A DNA stretch of 64,000 nt from Psychrobacillus sp044762745 (GCF_044762745.1 NZ_JBIWEX010000002.1:62001-126000), one strand, 5' to 3'; positions 16,867 through 26,186 are shown, numbered from the stretch's first letter. Translations and numbers: made by a program. The notes: generated from the sequence alone by a model not told the origin.

Positions 16867-17572
16867 TAGGGATAAGCGTCTTAAATAGCTTTATCAGGTG
16901 ACTGCTGCGATTTTCGCTGCAGTCGGAAGCTTTCCTCCGGGTGAGCGATGAGCCATCACCGACGCTTGCGCGTACGTTGTGATGGTTCACCTGTCTCACT
17001 GATCCGGCTGGAGTTGCAGCCCCTCCGCTTCAATCCACGAAAATTACTAACTAATAAGAGTCACTGTTTTTATATTCAATCCTATGTAGTATTTCTTGAA
17101 AATAACATCCAGTAAATGGGTAAGAGCAATCAAACAGCTATTGAAAGCAACCAATTCTATTCGGAAAGCAACTAACTTAGCACGAGAGCAACCAAATTGC
17201 TGGTGAAAGCAACTAACTCTTAAAATAACAAGTTTACTTGGGATGAGACGACGATGATTACGAGGTGTTATTTCAATAAATGGTTGAATAGTTTGAACTT
17301 TATCCTAGAAAATGTTCCACTTTTTTTTCGACTGCATTCTCTAATTAGGTTTAATGAATATTGCGTATTAGACCTGATAAATTTAAGTCTCTAAAAACTG
17401 CAGACTCCAAATTAGCAAGAATTTCCCATTGATTGCAGCGCAATGCGGCGACTCATGCTGGATAGCGGGACAGGTGAGACCCCGCAGTGGAGCGCCAGTA
17501 ACCGAGGAGGCTCACCCGCCCGCCCAGCAGCGGAAATCCTAGCGGTAGCCTACTTACGACACATTATCCCTA
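16867..17572. repeat. gene-free repeat locus 1: two GC-rich modules in inverted orientation with inverted terminal motifs
   Basis: This 910-nt gap has no gene. It starts with TAGGGATAAGCGTCTTAA (16867-16884) and ends with an inverted relative (TAGGGATAATGTGTCG on the minus strand, 17572-17557). Inside each end sits a GC-rich module. The left one, to about 17046, has a hairpin with arms at 16947-16959 and 16979-16991. The right one, about 17405-17545, reads in the opposite direction and shares ACCGCTAGGATTTCCGCTGC with locus 2. Between them lie 21-nt-period repeats. The layout is like a non-autonomous mobile element, but no transposase or clear target duplication is seen. Confidence 0.75.
17126..17229 (+). 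repeat. array of 21-nt-period repeats (GCAAC units)
   Basis: GCAAY units begin at 17126, 17147, 17168, 17188 and 17209, a period of 21 nt with one single-base deletion. Translated, the units give heptads such as KATNSIRKATNLARE, but stop codons interrupt the frame, so it is not a gene now. Confidence 0.75.
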
Positions 17573-17660
17573 TATTACGTTTAATAAAATAGTGGCATAC
17601 CTTATGTTGTTTGGAAAATGTTAGATCGATAACCTTTAGTTTGATAATTTCTTAAGCAAT

Positions 17661-17700
17661 ACGAAAAAATCCACGAGGATCAACTCCTCGTGGATTTTTA
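17661..17700 (-). terminator. intrinsic terminator of the yclNOPQ-hmoA operon
   Basis: On the minus strand AAATCCACGAGGA and TCCTCGTGGATTT arms with a 5-nt loop, followed by a T-run. It begins directly after the hmoA stop codon at 17701. Confidence 0.92.
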
Positions 17701-18009
17701 TTATTTACTTGCTTTTAATTCATATACTCCACCACTGGACTCAATGATGTGATCAGGCTTTGGCTTACCAAGGTTTGCTTTATGACCCGCAATATGCTCG
17801 GGGCTCTTTTCCCAGTTTTTCCAATCTTGCTCTGACGCCCATTGAACGATGACTAGAACTTCTTCTTCCCCGCGACGAACTTTTTTCACAAGTACTTCTA
17901 GCTTTTCGAAACCTGGTTGCTTTTCGATAAGCCCTTCTCCTTGAAAACGATCTACGACAAGTTGGGAAGTTCCTTCTTTAACAATCATACGTCTAACTTG
18001 ATAAAACAT
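17701..18009 (-). CDS. hmoA: heme-degrading monooxygenase, HmoA/IsdG type
   Basis: 102 aa, one antibiotic-biosynthesis-monooxygenase (ferredoxin-like) domain. It carries the heme-pocket signature WASEQDWKNWEKSPEHIAGHK, with the Trp and His expected to contact heme, and a VKKVRRGEEEVLV strand shared with B. subtilis HmoA. The Asn that staphylococcal IsdG has near residue 6 is Arg here (QVRRM), as in HmoA-type proteins. It should open the heme ring to release iron. Its start overlaps the stop of the siderophore-binding lipoprotein gene, so it is the last gene of the Fur-controlled importer operon. Confidence 0.85.
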   Translation of the reverse strand: MFYQVRRMIVKEGTSQLVVDRFQGEGLIEKQPGFEKLEVLVKKVRRGEEEVLVIVQWASEQDWKNWEKSPEHIAGHKANLGKPKPDHIIESSGGVYELKASK

Positions 18010-19007
18010 TATTGAATCGCCTCTAATACAGCAGCAAGTTTCGCTTTTTCTGATTCAATACCGCCACCTGATAAATACCAAGCTTCTGGATCTAAGTAAA
18101 AGACTTTGCCGTTTTTAACAGCATTTGTTTTACTAACGATTTCATTTTCAATTGCTGCTTTTGTACCTGATTCACCTTCAGAAGCTACTGCATCGCGGTC
18201 TACTACAAAAAGCATATCCGGATTTTTTTCAAGCACATATTCAAAAGAAACACTTTGTCCATGTGTAGATACTTCTAAGTTTTCATCAACAGGTTTAATA
18301 CCATATACATCATGGATTACACCAAAACGTGAACCAGAACCGTAAGCACTTAATTCTCCTTCAGATGCAAGAACTACTAATGCTTTTTCATCTAAGTTAG
18401 CAGTTTTAGCAGTAATTTCTGCAACTTGTGCATCAATTTCTTCTAAAGCTTTCGTTGCTTCTGCTTCTTTACCGAAAATTTTTCCTGCTAATTCTGTGTT
18501 TGCTTTAAATGAGTTAAGATAATTTGTCGTGTCTAAGCCAACATAAACAGTTGGTGCTATTTTACTTAATTCTTCATATGCATCTGCTTGACGACCAGAG
18601 ATGAAAATAACATCTGGTTTCATAGCGTGAATTGCTTCAAAATCAGGTTCTTTTAAAGCACCAGCGTTTTTATAAGTAGCTTCATCCGCATATTTGCTTA
18701 AATATTTTGGTAAGCTTTGTTGTGATACTGCAGCTACGTCAACGCCTAGTGCATCTAGCGTATCCAGGAAACCATAGTCAAATGCTACAACTGTTTTTGG
18801 CTGTTCTTTCAATGTTACTTCTGCATATCCTTCTGGTTGTGGAATTGTTAATGGATATACAGATGACTCATCTGTTGTAGCTGTTTCATCAGTAGTACCT
18901 TCGTTTGGATTAGATGTGTCTTCTGTTGCATCTTCTTTATTTCCACATGCTGCTAATACTAATAAAAGCATTGCGAACATGATCGTAAAAAATTTAAACT
19001 TTTTCAT
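18009..19007 (-). CDS. yclQ: siderophore-binding lipoprotein of ABC importer (YclQ-like)
   Basis: 332 aa. A lipoprotein signal ends in LLVLAACGN, so the mature protein is anchored by the Cys near residue 21. A Thr/Glu-rich linker then leads to a helical-backbone periplasmic-type binding domain: PKTVVAFDYGFLDTLDALG, MKPDVIFISGRQ and the C-terminal YYLDPEAWYLSGGG-like region (VFYLDPEAWYLS). It captures ferric siderophore outside the membrane. The gene order permease-permease-ATPase-binding protein is that of the B. subtilis petrobactin importer yclNOPQ, so a catecholate or petrobactin-like ligand is likely. Confidence 0.9.
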   Translation of the reverse strand: MKKFKFFTIMFAMLLLVLAACGNKEDATEDTSNPNEGTTDETATTDESSVYPLTIPQPEGYAEVTLKEQPKTVVAFDYGFLDTLDALGVDVAAVSQQSLPKYLSKYADEATYKNAGALKEPDFEAIHAMKPDVIFISGRQADAYEELSKIAPTVYVGLDTTNYLNSFKANTELAGKIFGKEAEATKALEEIDAQVAEITAKTANLDEKALVVLASEGELSAYGSGSRFGVIHDVYGIKPVDENLEVSTHGQSVSFEYVLEKNPDMLFVVDRDAVASEGESGTKAAIENEIVSKTNAVKNGKVFYLDPEAWYLSGGGIESEKAKLAAVLEAIQ

Positions 19008-19027
19008 TTGTAAATTTCCCCTTTTTC

Positions 19028-19789
19028 TTATGAATTAAAATATACACAAATACGACAGCTATTCATTTCTTGGATTGGAATATCCATATCATAAATCTCT
19101 TTTAGGGCATCTGAATTAATAATTTCATGTGTTGGACCGTCCTTGATTACACGTCCATTTTTCAATGCAACAATATAGTCAGAATATACAGATGCAAAGT
19201 TAATATCATGCAATACAATGACGACTGTTTTTCCGAGCTCTTCTACAAGCTTTCGTAGAATTTTCATAATTTGGACAGAATGCTTCATATCCAAGTTGTT
19301 TAACGGCTCATCCAACAGAATATATTCTGTATCTTGCGCAATAACCATAGCGATGAAAGCACGTTGACGTTGCCCACCAGACAATTCGTCTAAATAATCA
19401 TCTTGAATATCCGCTAAATTCATATATTCAATTGCTTGATCAATCATTCTCGTATCTTCTGCATTTAATCGTCCTTTAGAGTAAGGAAAACGACCAAAGG
19501 AGACTAGTTCACGTATCGTTAAACGAACGTTCATATAGTTCGATTGCTTCAAAATAGAGACGCGTTTAGAGAACTCATCGGATTTCCATTTACGTACATC
19601 TGATTTATCTAGTAAGACCTCACCCGTATCTGCATCCAATAAACGACTAACCATTGACAATAGGGTTGATTTTCCAGCGCCATTTGGCCCAATAAACGAA
19701 GTAATCTTTCCTGACTGGATATTGACACTTACTTTGTCTACTACTGGTTTTTTACCAAAGTGCTTTGTTATCTCTTTTACTTGGATCAT
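19028..19789 (-). CDS. yclP: siderophore ABC importer ATPase (YclP-like)
   Basis: 253 aa, the standard size of a FecE-type ATPase. Walker A is GPNGAGKST (about residues 35-43), the signature LSGGQRQRAFIAM, Walker B YILLDEPLNNLD and the switch His in VVIVLHDINFA; all catalytic residues are intact. It powers ferric-siderophore import at the inner face of the membrane. It lies 2 nt downstream of the permease gene and 20 nt upstream of the binding-protein gene, inside the same operon. Confidence 0.94.
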   Translation of the reverse strand: MIQVKEITKHFGKKPVVDKVSVNIQSGKITSFIGPNGAGKSTLLSMVSRLLDADTGEVLLDKSDVRKWKSDEFSKRVSILKQSNYMNVRLTIRELVSFGRFPYSKGRLNAEDTRMIDQAIEYMNLADIQDDYLDELSGGQRQRAFIAMVIAQDTEYILLDEPLNNLDMKHSVQIMKILRKLVEELGKTVVIVLHDINFASVYSDYIVALKNGRVIKDGPTHEIINSDALKEIYDMDIPIQEMNSCRICVYFNS

Positions 19790-19791
19790 AC

Positions 19792-20739
19792 CTAAGCTCG
19801 ACTCTCCTTTAATAATAAGTAAATGAAGTAAATTCCACCAATAAAGTTAATAATGACACTTAGTGTTGTATTAAACGTGAAAATTCTTTCCACAATCCAC
19901 TGTCCACCTATTAAAGCAACTATACTCATCAAACTGGCACCAACTATAAGTATTGAGTGCTTGTAAGTCTTAAAATATTGATACGATAAGTTTGCCACGA
20001 TTAATCCAAAAAACGTTATTGGACCAACAAGCGCAGTAGAAGTGGCTATTAACACTGCTGATAACACTAGCATACTTTTTACAATTTTATCGTAGTTGAT
20101 ACCTAAGTTAATCGCGTTGTCTCGCCCTAGAGACAATACATCCAATTCTCGAATGGACCGCCATCCGTATAAGATAGATAACGTAATAATAATCAGGGCG
20201 AACCATACTAAGCCACCATTTACATTATTGAAGCTCGCAAACATTTTGTTTTGCAAGTTTGTAAACTCGTTTGGATCGATTAGCACTTGTAAGAAAGTAG
20301 TAATACTTCCTAGAAATGTCCCTATAATAATCCCAACTAGTAATAAGAAATAAATTGGACGTTTCCCCGCGTTAAACAAAAAGCGATACAGCAAAAGTGC
20401 AAACACAACCATTGCTACTATAGAAATAAAGAAATTATAATTCTTGTTAATTACTAAAATGGACATCGAACCAAAAAAGTAATAAATGAATGTTTGTACA
20501 AGCATGTATAACGAATCTAACCCCATTACACTCGGTGTTAAAATTCGGTTATGCGTAATCGTTTGGAAAATTACAGTGGAGTAAGCAATTGCAACTCCTG
20601 TTAATGCCATTGCCAATACTTTAATCGCACGACGTGGCAACGCATAATCATAGCTACCATTTAATCCTTGGAATAAGTACAATGCTATACACAAAATACT
20701 TAAAGCAATTAAAAGAAGCATTTTTGTTCTATTTCGCAT
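19792..20739 (-). CDS. yclO: siderophore ABC importer permease (YclO-like)
   Basis: 315 aa from the ATG at 20739, which overlaps the end of the previous permease gene by 11 nt and follows AGGGGG. The longer frame starting at 20793 would lie wholly inside that gene. It is a FecCD-family permease with about nine to ten helices and the coupling-loop region GRDNAINLGINYDKIV that docks onto the ATPase, then LVGPITFFGLIVANLSYQ. It pairs with YclN to form the membrane channel. Confidence 0.92.
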   Translation of the reverse strand: MRNRTKMLLLIALSILCIALYLFQGLNGSYDYALPRRAIKVLAMALTGVAIAYSTVIFQTITHNRILTPSVMGLDSLYMLVQTFIYYFFGSMSILVINKNYNFFISIVAMVVFALLLYRFLFNAGKRPIYFLLLVGIIIGTFLGSITTFLQVLIDPNEFTNLQNKMFASFNNVNGGLVWFALIIITLSILYGWRSIRELDVLSLGRDNAINLGINYDKIVKSMLVLSAVLIATSTALVGPITFFGLIVANLSYQYFKTYKHSILIVGASLMSIVALIGGQWIVERIFTFNTTLSVIINFIGGIYFIYLLLKESRA

Positions 20740-21682
20740 ATGCTTTCCCCCTAAACAATAAGAATAGGAAGATTGCACTTCCGATAACACCAACCGTCAT
20801 ACCAATCGGTATCTCGTAAGGGAAAATGAGAACTCTACCTAAAATGTCACATATTAATAAGAAAATGACACCGAGTAGTGCTGTATGTGGTAATGTTTTT
20901 TCTAAATGATCCCCTTTAAAGATGGATACTATATTCGGGATGATTAGTCCTAGAAACGGGATCATTCCAACTGTTAAGACAACAGTAGTAGAAATCAATG
21001 CTACGAGCACCAGCCCTAAATTTAGGACCCTTTTGTAGGAAAGTCCTAGGTTTTTAGCAAAGTCCTCGCCCATTCCTGCAACGGTAAAACGATTTGCATA
21101 TATGTACGCAATGATTAGTACCGGTACACTTATGTAAAGTAATTCATATCTGCCTTTTAAGATCAAAGAGAAATCTCCTTGTAACCAGACAGTCATATTT
21201 TGAATAATATTGGATTTGTAAGCAAAAAACGTTGTAATGGAAGATAGAATATTTCCGAACATTAACCCAACTAATGGAACAAATATTGCATCCTTAAATT
21301 TAATATGATTTAATATTTGCATAAATAACAATGTACCTGCTAATGCGAAGATAAAAGCGAATGTTATTTTCTCCATATACGTAGCATTTGTAAATACTAA
21401 CATCGATATTAATACTCCTAGTCTAGTCGCATCAAGCGTCCCAGCTGTAGTTGGAGATACGAACTTATTCCTACTAAGACTTTGCATGATTAAACCTGCA
21501 ATACTCATCCCTGCTCCTGCAAGTATAATGGCAATTAGTCTCGGTAAGCGGCTAATTAGAAATATTTGCGTCTCTTCCGAATTAAAGTCCAACAAGTCTG
21601 CTGGCGAAATTCTACTTACACCAACAAAGAGAGATAAAAGAGAAAGTGCTACTAGTGCAATTACAAGATATCTTTTTTTCAT
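20729..21682 (-). CDS. yclN: siderophore ABC importer permease (YclN-like)
   Basis: 317 aa from the ATG at 21682, chosen because GAGG lies 6 nt upstream; the upstream in-frame ATGs have no ribosome site. FecCD-family permease: ISRLPRLIAIILAGAGMSIAGLIMQ in the early helices (R-L-P-R motif), GEDFAKNLGLSYKRVL as ATPase coupling helix, and MIPFLGLIIPNIV. First gene of yclNOPQ-hmoA. The promoter upstream is bracketed by two Fur boxes, so expression should rise when iron is scarce. Confidence 0.93.
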   Translation of the reverse strand: MKKRYLVIALVALSLLSLFVGVSRISPADLLDFNSEETQIFLISRLPRLIAIILAGAGMSIAGLIMQSLSRNKFVSPTTAGTLDATRLGVLISMLVFTNATYMEKITFAFIFALAGTLLFMQILNHIKFKDAIFVPLVGLMFGNILSSITTFFAYKSNIIQNMTVWLQGDFSLILKGRYELLYISVPVLIIAYIYANRFTVAGMGEDFAKNLGLSYKRVLNLGLVLVALISTTVVLTVGMIPFLGLIIPNIVSIFKGDHLEKTLPHTALLGVIFLLICDILGRVLIFPYEIPIGMTVGVIGSAIFLFLLFRGKAYAK

Positions 21683-21719
21683 GTCTATCCTCATCATTCT
21701 TTTTGCGAGTTTACGATAG

Positions 21720-21800
21720 TGAAAATCATTATCATTTACCCGCAAATTAATTATAACATCTTGCCTATACAAGTCAACCTTTAAATGAAAATGATTTTCA
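21720..21800 (-). promoter_or_regulatory. yclN promoter bracketed by two Fur boxes
   Basis: On the minus strand TTGACT (21777-21772) and TATAAT (21755-21750) are separated by 16 nt. One Fur box, TGATAATGATTTTCA (complement of 21720-21734), matches the 7-1-7 consensus at all but one position and lies downstream of the start site. A second, TGAAAATCATTTTCA (complement of 21786-21800), is a perfect 7-1-7 palindrome with two mismatches to consensus and lies upstream of -35. Confidence 0.9.
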
Positions 21801-21865
21801 ATTAAAGATATACTATATATAAGCTATTTTGCCCCACTACAATCTTACTATAGATTAGGAGGAAA

Positions 21866-21917
21866 ACAAAAAGACTGCTCCCAATTGTCCGTTTTATCGC
21901 AACAATTGGGAGCAGTT
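21866..21917 (-). terminator. intrinsic terminator of the lipoprotein gene
   Basis: On the minus strand ACTGCTCCCAATTGT and ACAATTGGGAGCAGT arms surround a 13-nt loop, followed by CTTTTTGTTTT. Confidence 0.88.
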
Positions 21918-21933
21918 TATAAGTTCTACAATT

Positions 21934-22779
21934 TTATAGTTCTACAGCGTTATCGACTACTTCTTGCGGAATGACGATTTCTTCTACTTTGTTGAAATCA
22001 GAGAAAGTAGATTTTACGTCTTGTAATACTTTCATTTTCTCTCCGTCAACTTCCATATCCATATCAATTACAACATCTAATTTATTCGTTTGGAATGTCT
22101 CTTTATCAATGTGTATTAAATAGTTTACCGAGTTAATAACGAAATCCATTTGAATCTCTTCGCCAGCACCCATTGATTGCATCACTTCATCTACTTGCGC
22201 TTTTACAAGTTCTGTGAATTTCTCACCTGAAGCTTCGAGCGTCAATATATAGTTTTCATTATCTTGTTCGAATGTAAATTCATCTAAATATCCTTCAATC
22301 TGTTTCAATTGATCGGAAGCATTTGCTTGTTCTGCAGCATTCATAATTCCTGTCATCATTTCTTGTGGGAACTTCATCCACTCTCCAGCAGACTCTTCGT
22401 ACACATAGAAATTATCCGCCGTGATATAACTTTCGGATGTTGATGTTTGAGCAGGCATACCTTCTGCCAATCCGTTTACAGTTGAAGTACCTTTTTGATG
22501 CATCTGCATAGGTTCTACTATATATTCCATATCCATTTTCGAGCTAATTTCTAATTCAGTTTCTTCACTCGGTACATTCATTGTTTGATTTAGATCCATT
22601 ACTGCTCGTACACTTTTCAACTCTTCTGATGCAGCAATAGACTTATCATATACTTCTTGAAGTGTTAACTTACTCTTTTCTGTTACCTCTCCACTTCCTG
22701 CTGGAGTTGCAGTTTCGTTACATGCAGCTAAACCTAATGATAATGTGGCTACTGCTATAAGCGTTGTCCATTTTTTCAT
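21934..22779 (-). CDS. lipoprotein, DUF6612-like
   Basis: 281 aa from the ATG at 22779 (residue 5 of the longer frame). A signal peptide ends in the lipobox LGLAAC, followed by an acidic, low-complexity linker (NETATPAGSGEVTEKS). The rest reads as antiparallel beta strands with many short polar turns (VRAVMDLNQTMNV, ISSKMDMEYIVEP, DNFYVYEESAGEWMKF), like DUF6612 and LolA/LppX-type lipid-binding folds. It is anchored on the outer face of the membrane; its role is unknown. The gene stands alone, ending in a strong terminator, and is not part of the iron operon. Confidence 0.75.
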   Translation of the reverse strand: MKKWTTLIAVATLSLGLAACNETATPAGSGEVTEKSKLTLQEVYDKSIAASEELKSVRAVMDLNQTMNVPSEETELEISSKMDMEYIVEPMQMHQKGTSTVNGLAEGMPAQTSTSESYITADNFYVYEESAGEWMKFPQEMMTGIMNAAEQANASDQLKQIEGYLDEFTFEQDNENYILTLEASGEKFTELVKAQVDEVMQSMGAGEEIQMDFVINSVNYLIHIDKETFQTNKLDVVIDMDMEVDGEKMKVLQDVKSTFSDFNKVEEIVIPQEVVDNAVEL

Positions 22780-22843
22780 ATCAGTTATCATCCCTTCATG
22801 CTTTGATAACTATTATACGAGGAAGGTTTCGGAAAGGTTTCAT

Positions 22844-24331
22844 TTATTTTACTCCACGCATATATTTTTGGATTAAAGGCGTCATTAAGTATAATAACAA
22901 TCCAATAACAAGCGCGAGGACACCAATTACACCGAAGTATATAATTTCATTTTCTGGTGTATACAATTTAACGACTTGTGCATTTATCGCTTGCGCGGAT
23001 GCATTCGTCATAAACCACAAACTCATCGTTTGAGCTGCAAAAGCACCTGGGGCAAGCTTCGTTGTTGCAGATAAACCTACTGGTGACAATAGCAACTCAC
23101 CAAGTACAACTAAGAAGAAACTTAGTACAAGCCAAAATGGATTAACAAGTGTCTCCGTTCCATTCGTATAAGCTGGAATGATCATCACAATGAATGACAT
23201 CCCTGCAAAGAACAAGCCTAAAGCAAACTTTTTAGGCGTAGACGGTTGTCTATCACCAAGTTTTAACCACATCCAAGCAAAAATAGGTGCGAGCACAATG
23301 ATAAATAAAGGATTCAGCGATTGGAACCATGCAGGCGATATCTCAAAAGATCCTACCATCAGATTAACGCGCTCATCTGCATACTGCGCCAATATATTCG
23401 CTCCTTGTTCTGCAATCGCCCAAAACATCATCGCCGCTACAAATAACGGAATATAAGCAAGCAATCTCGACTTCTCATCAGCCGATGTTCGATCACTTCT
23501 ATACATTACGATGAAGTATAAAGTAGGAATAACAATACCTAAAATTGAAACCGTCATTGTAAATACATCAATTGTCATAATACCTTGTTGCACTAAAACA
23601 TACCCAAGAGCTAACACGATTACAATGACAATACCGATTCTAGAAAATATCTTTTTACGTTCTTCTCTAGGCATTGGATTTGGCACATACGAACCAGCTA
23701 ATCCAAGATTATTTTTCTTCGTTAGTAAAAAGACGATTAATCCTATGGCCATCCCAATTGCTGCTAGTCCAAATCCTAAATGGAAATTGTACTCAAGACC
23801 AACAGTTCCAACGATCAATGGCGCAAGGAATCCACCCATATTAATACCCATATAGAAAATACTGAATCCAGAGTCACGACGTGCGTCCTTCTCTGAATAT
23901 AAATCTCCAACAATCGTTGAGATATTTGATTTCAATAGCCCTGTTCCGATGATGATAAGTGCCATCGAAATAAATAGTGGCGTAATTCCACCTGGAAACG
24001 ACAATACAATATGCCCGAGCATTATTAATACTCCACCATAAAATACAGTTTTTGTCGTACCTAACAGACGATCGGCTATCCAACCACCAATAATCCCTGA
24101 CATATACACAAGAGAACCATACACTGCCATTATAGAGTTTGCAGTAGATCTCTCAAGTCCTAATCCACCTTGTGTTACTTCATAATACATATAATAGATT
24201 AGAATCGCGCGCATCCCGTAGTAAGAAAAACGCTCCCAAAACTCCGTGAAAAATAAGGACATTAATCCTTTCGGATGTCCGAAGAAGCCTTTTTGAGGAA
24301 CTGATTTTACAATTTCATCTTTTGAAAACAT
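22844..24331 (-). CDS. dtpT: POT-family proton-coupled di/tripeptide transporter
   Basis: 495 aa with about 14 helices, typical of bacterial POT transporters. The hallmark EFWERFSYYGMRA (ExxERFxYYG, proton coupling) is near residue 31, followed by GGWIADRLLG and the second POT signature FSIFYMGINMGGFLAPLI. The C-terminal half has FWAIAEQGANIL with the conserved Glu. It takes up di- and tripeptides with protons. The B. subtilis counterpart would be YclF. Single gene with a divergent ABC exporter upstream. Confidence 0.93.
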   Translation of the reverse strand: MFSKDEIVKSVPQKGFFGHPKGLMSLFFTEFWERFSYYGMRAILIYYMYYEVTQGGLGLERSTANSIMAVYGSLVYMSGIIGGWIADRLLGTTKTVFYGGVLIMLGHIVLSFPGGITPLFISMALIIIGTGLLKSNISTIVGDLYSEKDARRDSGFSIFYMGINMGGFLAPLIVGTVGLEYNFHLGFGLAAIGMAIGLIVFLLTKKNNLGLAGSYVPNPMPREERKKIFSRIGIVIVIVLALGYVLVQQGIMTIDVFTMTVSILGIVIPTLYFIVMYRSDRTSADEKSRLLAYIPLFVAAMMFWAIAEQGANILAQYADERVNLMVGSFEISPAWFQSLNPLFIIVLAPIFAWMWLKLGDRQPSTPKKFALGLFFAGMSFIVMIIPAYTNGTETLVNPFWLVLSFFLVVLGELLLSPVGLSATTKLAPGAFAAQTMSLWFMTNASAQAINAQVVKLYTPENEIIYFGVIGVLALVIGLLLYLMTPLIQKYMRGVK

Positions 24332-24467
24332 GCTTTTACCTCTTTTCTAAAATAAGATATTCATTATAACGTCCCCGCTTTTTCCTGTCAAAAAATATCC
24401 AATTATTTCGTTTTCTGAAATTTTCCGATATAATAGTCACGATATATAAAAGGATGGAGGAGATTTT

Positions 24468-26186
24468 GTGCTAAAGAAGTTTTTTTCATTTTATAAACCA
24501 CATAAACGATTATTCGTTATCGATTTTAGTAGCGCGGTATTTGTCGCCATCCTAGAGCTTGCTTTTCCTATAGCAGTGCAACGGTTTATCGATGTATTAT
24601 TGCCTACAGGCGATTGGAATATGATTGTACGAGTTAGTATTTTGTTGCTACTTGTATATATGTTGAGCACTTTTCTAAACTATGTAGTGAGTTATTTAGG
24701 TCATAAGCTCGGTATTAATATCGAAACCGATATGCGTCAGCAATTATTCACTCATGTGCAACGGCAATCATTCCGTTTTTTTGATAATACAAAAACCGGA
24801 CATATTATGAGTCGCATTACGAATGACTTATTTGATATTGGTGAACTAGCCCATCATGGACCGGAGGATTTATTCATCGCAATTATGACGCTTATTGGTG
24901 CGTTTGTGATTATGTTCAATATCAATCCGGAGCTTGCGATTATCGCAATCGTTATGGTTCCAATCCTATCCATTGTTGCAACTTACGGAAATATTATGAT
25001 GAATAGAGCATGGAAGAACATGTTCGGGAAAATAGCAGATGTAAATGCCCGTGTCGAAGATAGTGTATCCGGTGTACGTGTAGTCCAATCATTTACAAAT
25101 GAAAAATTTGAAATCGCTCGTTTCAAAGAAGATAATGGGCAATTTCGACTAGCCAAACTACGCGCTTATAAAGTAATGGCTGGTACTCATACAAGCATTT
25201 ATATGATGACCCGCCTCGTGACATTAGTCGTACTTGTTGTAGGGTCTTGGTTTACATTTAAGGAAATGCTCTCACCTGGTGAACTTGTAAGCTTTATCCT
25301 GTATGTCAATGTGTTGATCAAACCAGTAGATAAAATTACTGCACTTCTGGAGCTATATCCGAAAGGAATGGCTGGATTTAAACGATTTTTGGATCTTATA
25401 GAGCAAGAGCCAGAGATTAAAGATCGACCAAATGCTTTAAGTGTTACACATTTAAATGGAAACATTGAGTTTGAGAACGTTAGCTTCCGATACGATCAGC
25501 ATAAATCTGTATTAGAAGGCATTAACCTATCAATTAAAGCTGGAGAAACAGTTGCGTTTGTTGGTCCGTCTGGAGCAGGAAAAACAACTATTTGTTCACT
25601 TATTCCACGTTTTTATGATGTGAATGAAGGTGCAATTTCAATAGATGGTCTAAATATTCAGGACGTAACGATGCAATCGTTACGTGCTCAAATTGGCATT
25701 GTACAACAGGATGTATTCTTATTTACTGGCACAATTGAAGAAAACATTGCTTACGGTAAAAAGGATGCTTCTACTGAAGAAATTCGTGATGCAGCGAAAA
25801 AAGCCCATTTAGAAGACTTTATTGCTTCCCTTCCAGAAGGGTATGACACGCAAATCGGAGAAAGAGGGCTTAAATTATCAGGCGGACAAAAACAACGCTT
25901 AGCCATAGCTCGTATGTTCCTAAAAAACCCACCTATTTTAATATTGGACGAGGCTACCTCCGCACTTGATACGGAAACAGAGAAAATTATTCAAAAGTCA
26001 TTAATGGAGCTTGCAGAAAATCGCACGACGCTTATTATTGCGCATCGACTTGCGACTATTCGGGATGCGGATCGAGTGTTAGTCGTAACCGAAGATGGGA
26101 TTGCAGAAGATGGTTCGTACAATGAGTTAGTTGCACAAGATGGTATATTCGCTAGGCTTCATAATATACAGTTCCAGCAAGTTTAA
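24468..26186 (+). CDS. ywjA: homodimeric-type ABC exporter, YwjA-like
   Basis: 572 aa, starting at a GTG with GGATGGAGGAG upstream. Six membrane helices are followed by an ATPase with every catalytic element intact: Walker A GPSGAGKTT, Q-loop QIGIVQQDVFLF, signature LSGGQKQR, Walker B LILDEATSALD and switch IAHRL. The N-terminus (FSFYKPHKRLFVIDF) and HHGPEDLFIAIMTLIGAF match B. subtilis YwjA, from memory. An MsbA-like lipid or drug exporter is the likely role; the substrate is not known. Unlike the exporter at 114-1856 this one can work as a homodimer. Confidence 0.9.
   Translation: MLKKFFSFYKPHKRLFVIDFSSAVFVAILELAFPIAVQRFIDVLLPTGDWNMIVRVSILLLLVYMLSTFLNYVVSYLGHKLGINIETDMRQQLFTHVQRQSFRFFDNTKTGHIMSRITNDLFDIGELAHHGPEDLFIAIMTLIGAFVIMFNINPELAIIAIVMVPILSIVATYGNIMMNRAWKNMFGKIADVNARVEDSVSGVRVVQSFTNEKFEIARFKEDNGQFRLAKLRAYKVMAGTHTSIYMMTRLVTLVVLVVGSWFTFKEMLSPGELVSFILYVNVLIKPVDKITALLELYPKGMAGFKRFLDLIEQEPEIKDRPNALSVTHLNGNIEFENVSFRYDQHKSVLEGINLSIKAGETVAFVGPSGAGKTTICSLIPRFYDVNEGAISIDGLNIQDVTMQSLRAQIGIVQQDVFLFTGTIEENIAYGKKDASTEEIRDAAKKAHLEDFIASLPEGYDTQIGERGLKLSGGQKQRLAIARMFLKNPPILILDEATSALDTETEKIIQKSLMELAENRTTLIIAHRLATIRDADRVLVVTEDGIAEDGSYNELVAQDGIFARLHNIQFQQV

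Noticed and set aside
17126..17229. CRISPR array
   Set aside because: The 21-nt units are degenerate throughout, without 25-35-nt perfect repeats and unique spacers, and there are no cas genes nearby.
16791..17700. A protein-coding gene or transposase in the 910-nt gap
   Set aside because: No frame of meaningful length with a ribosome site; all frames are broken by stops.
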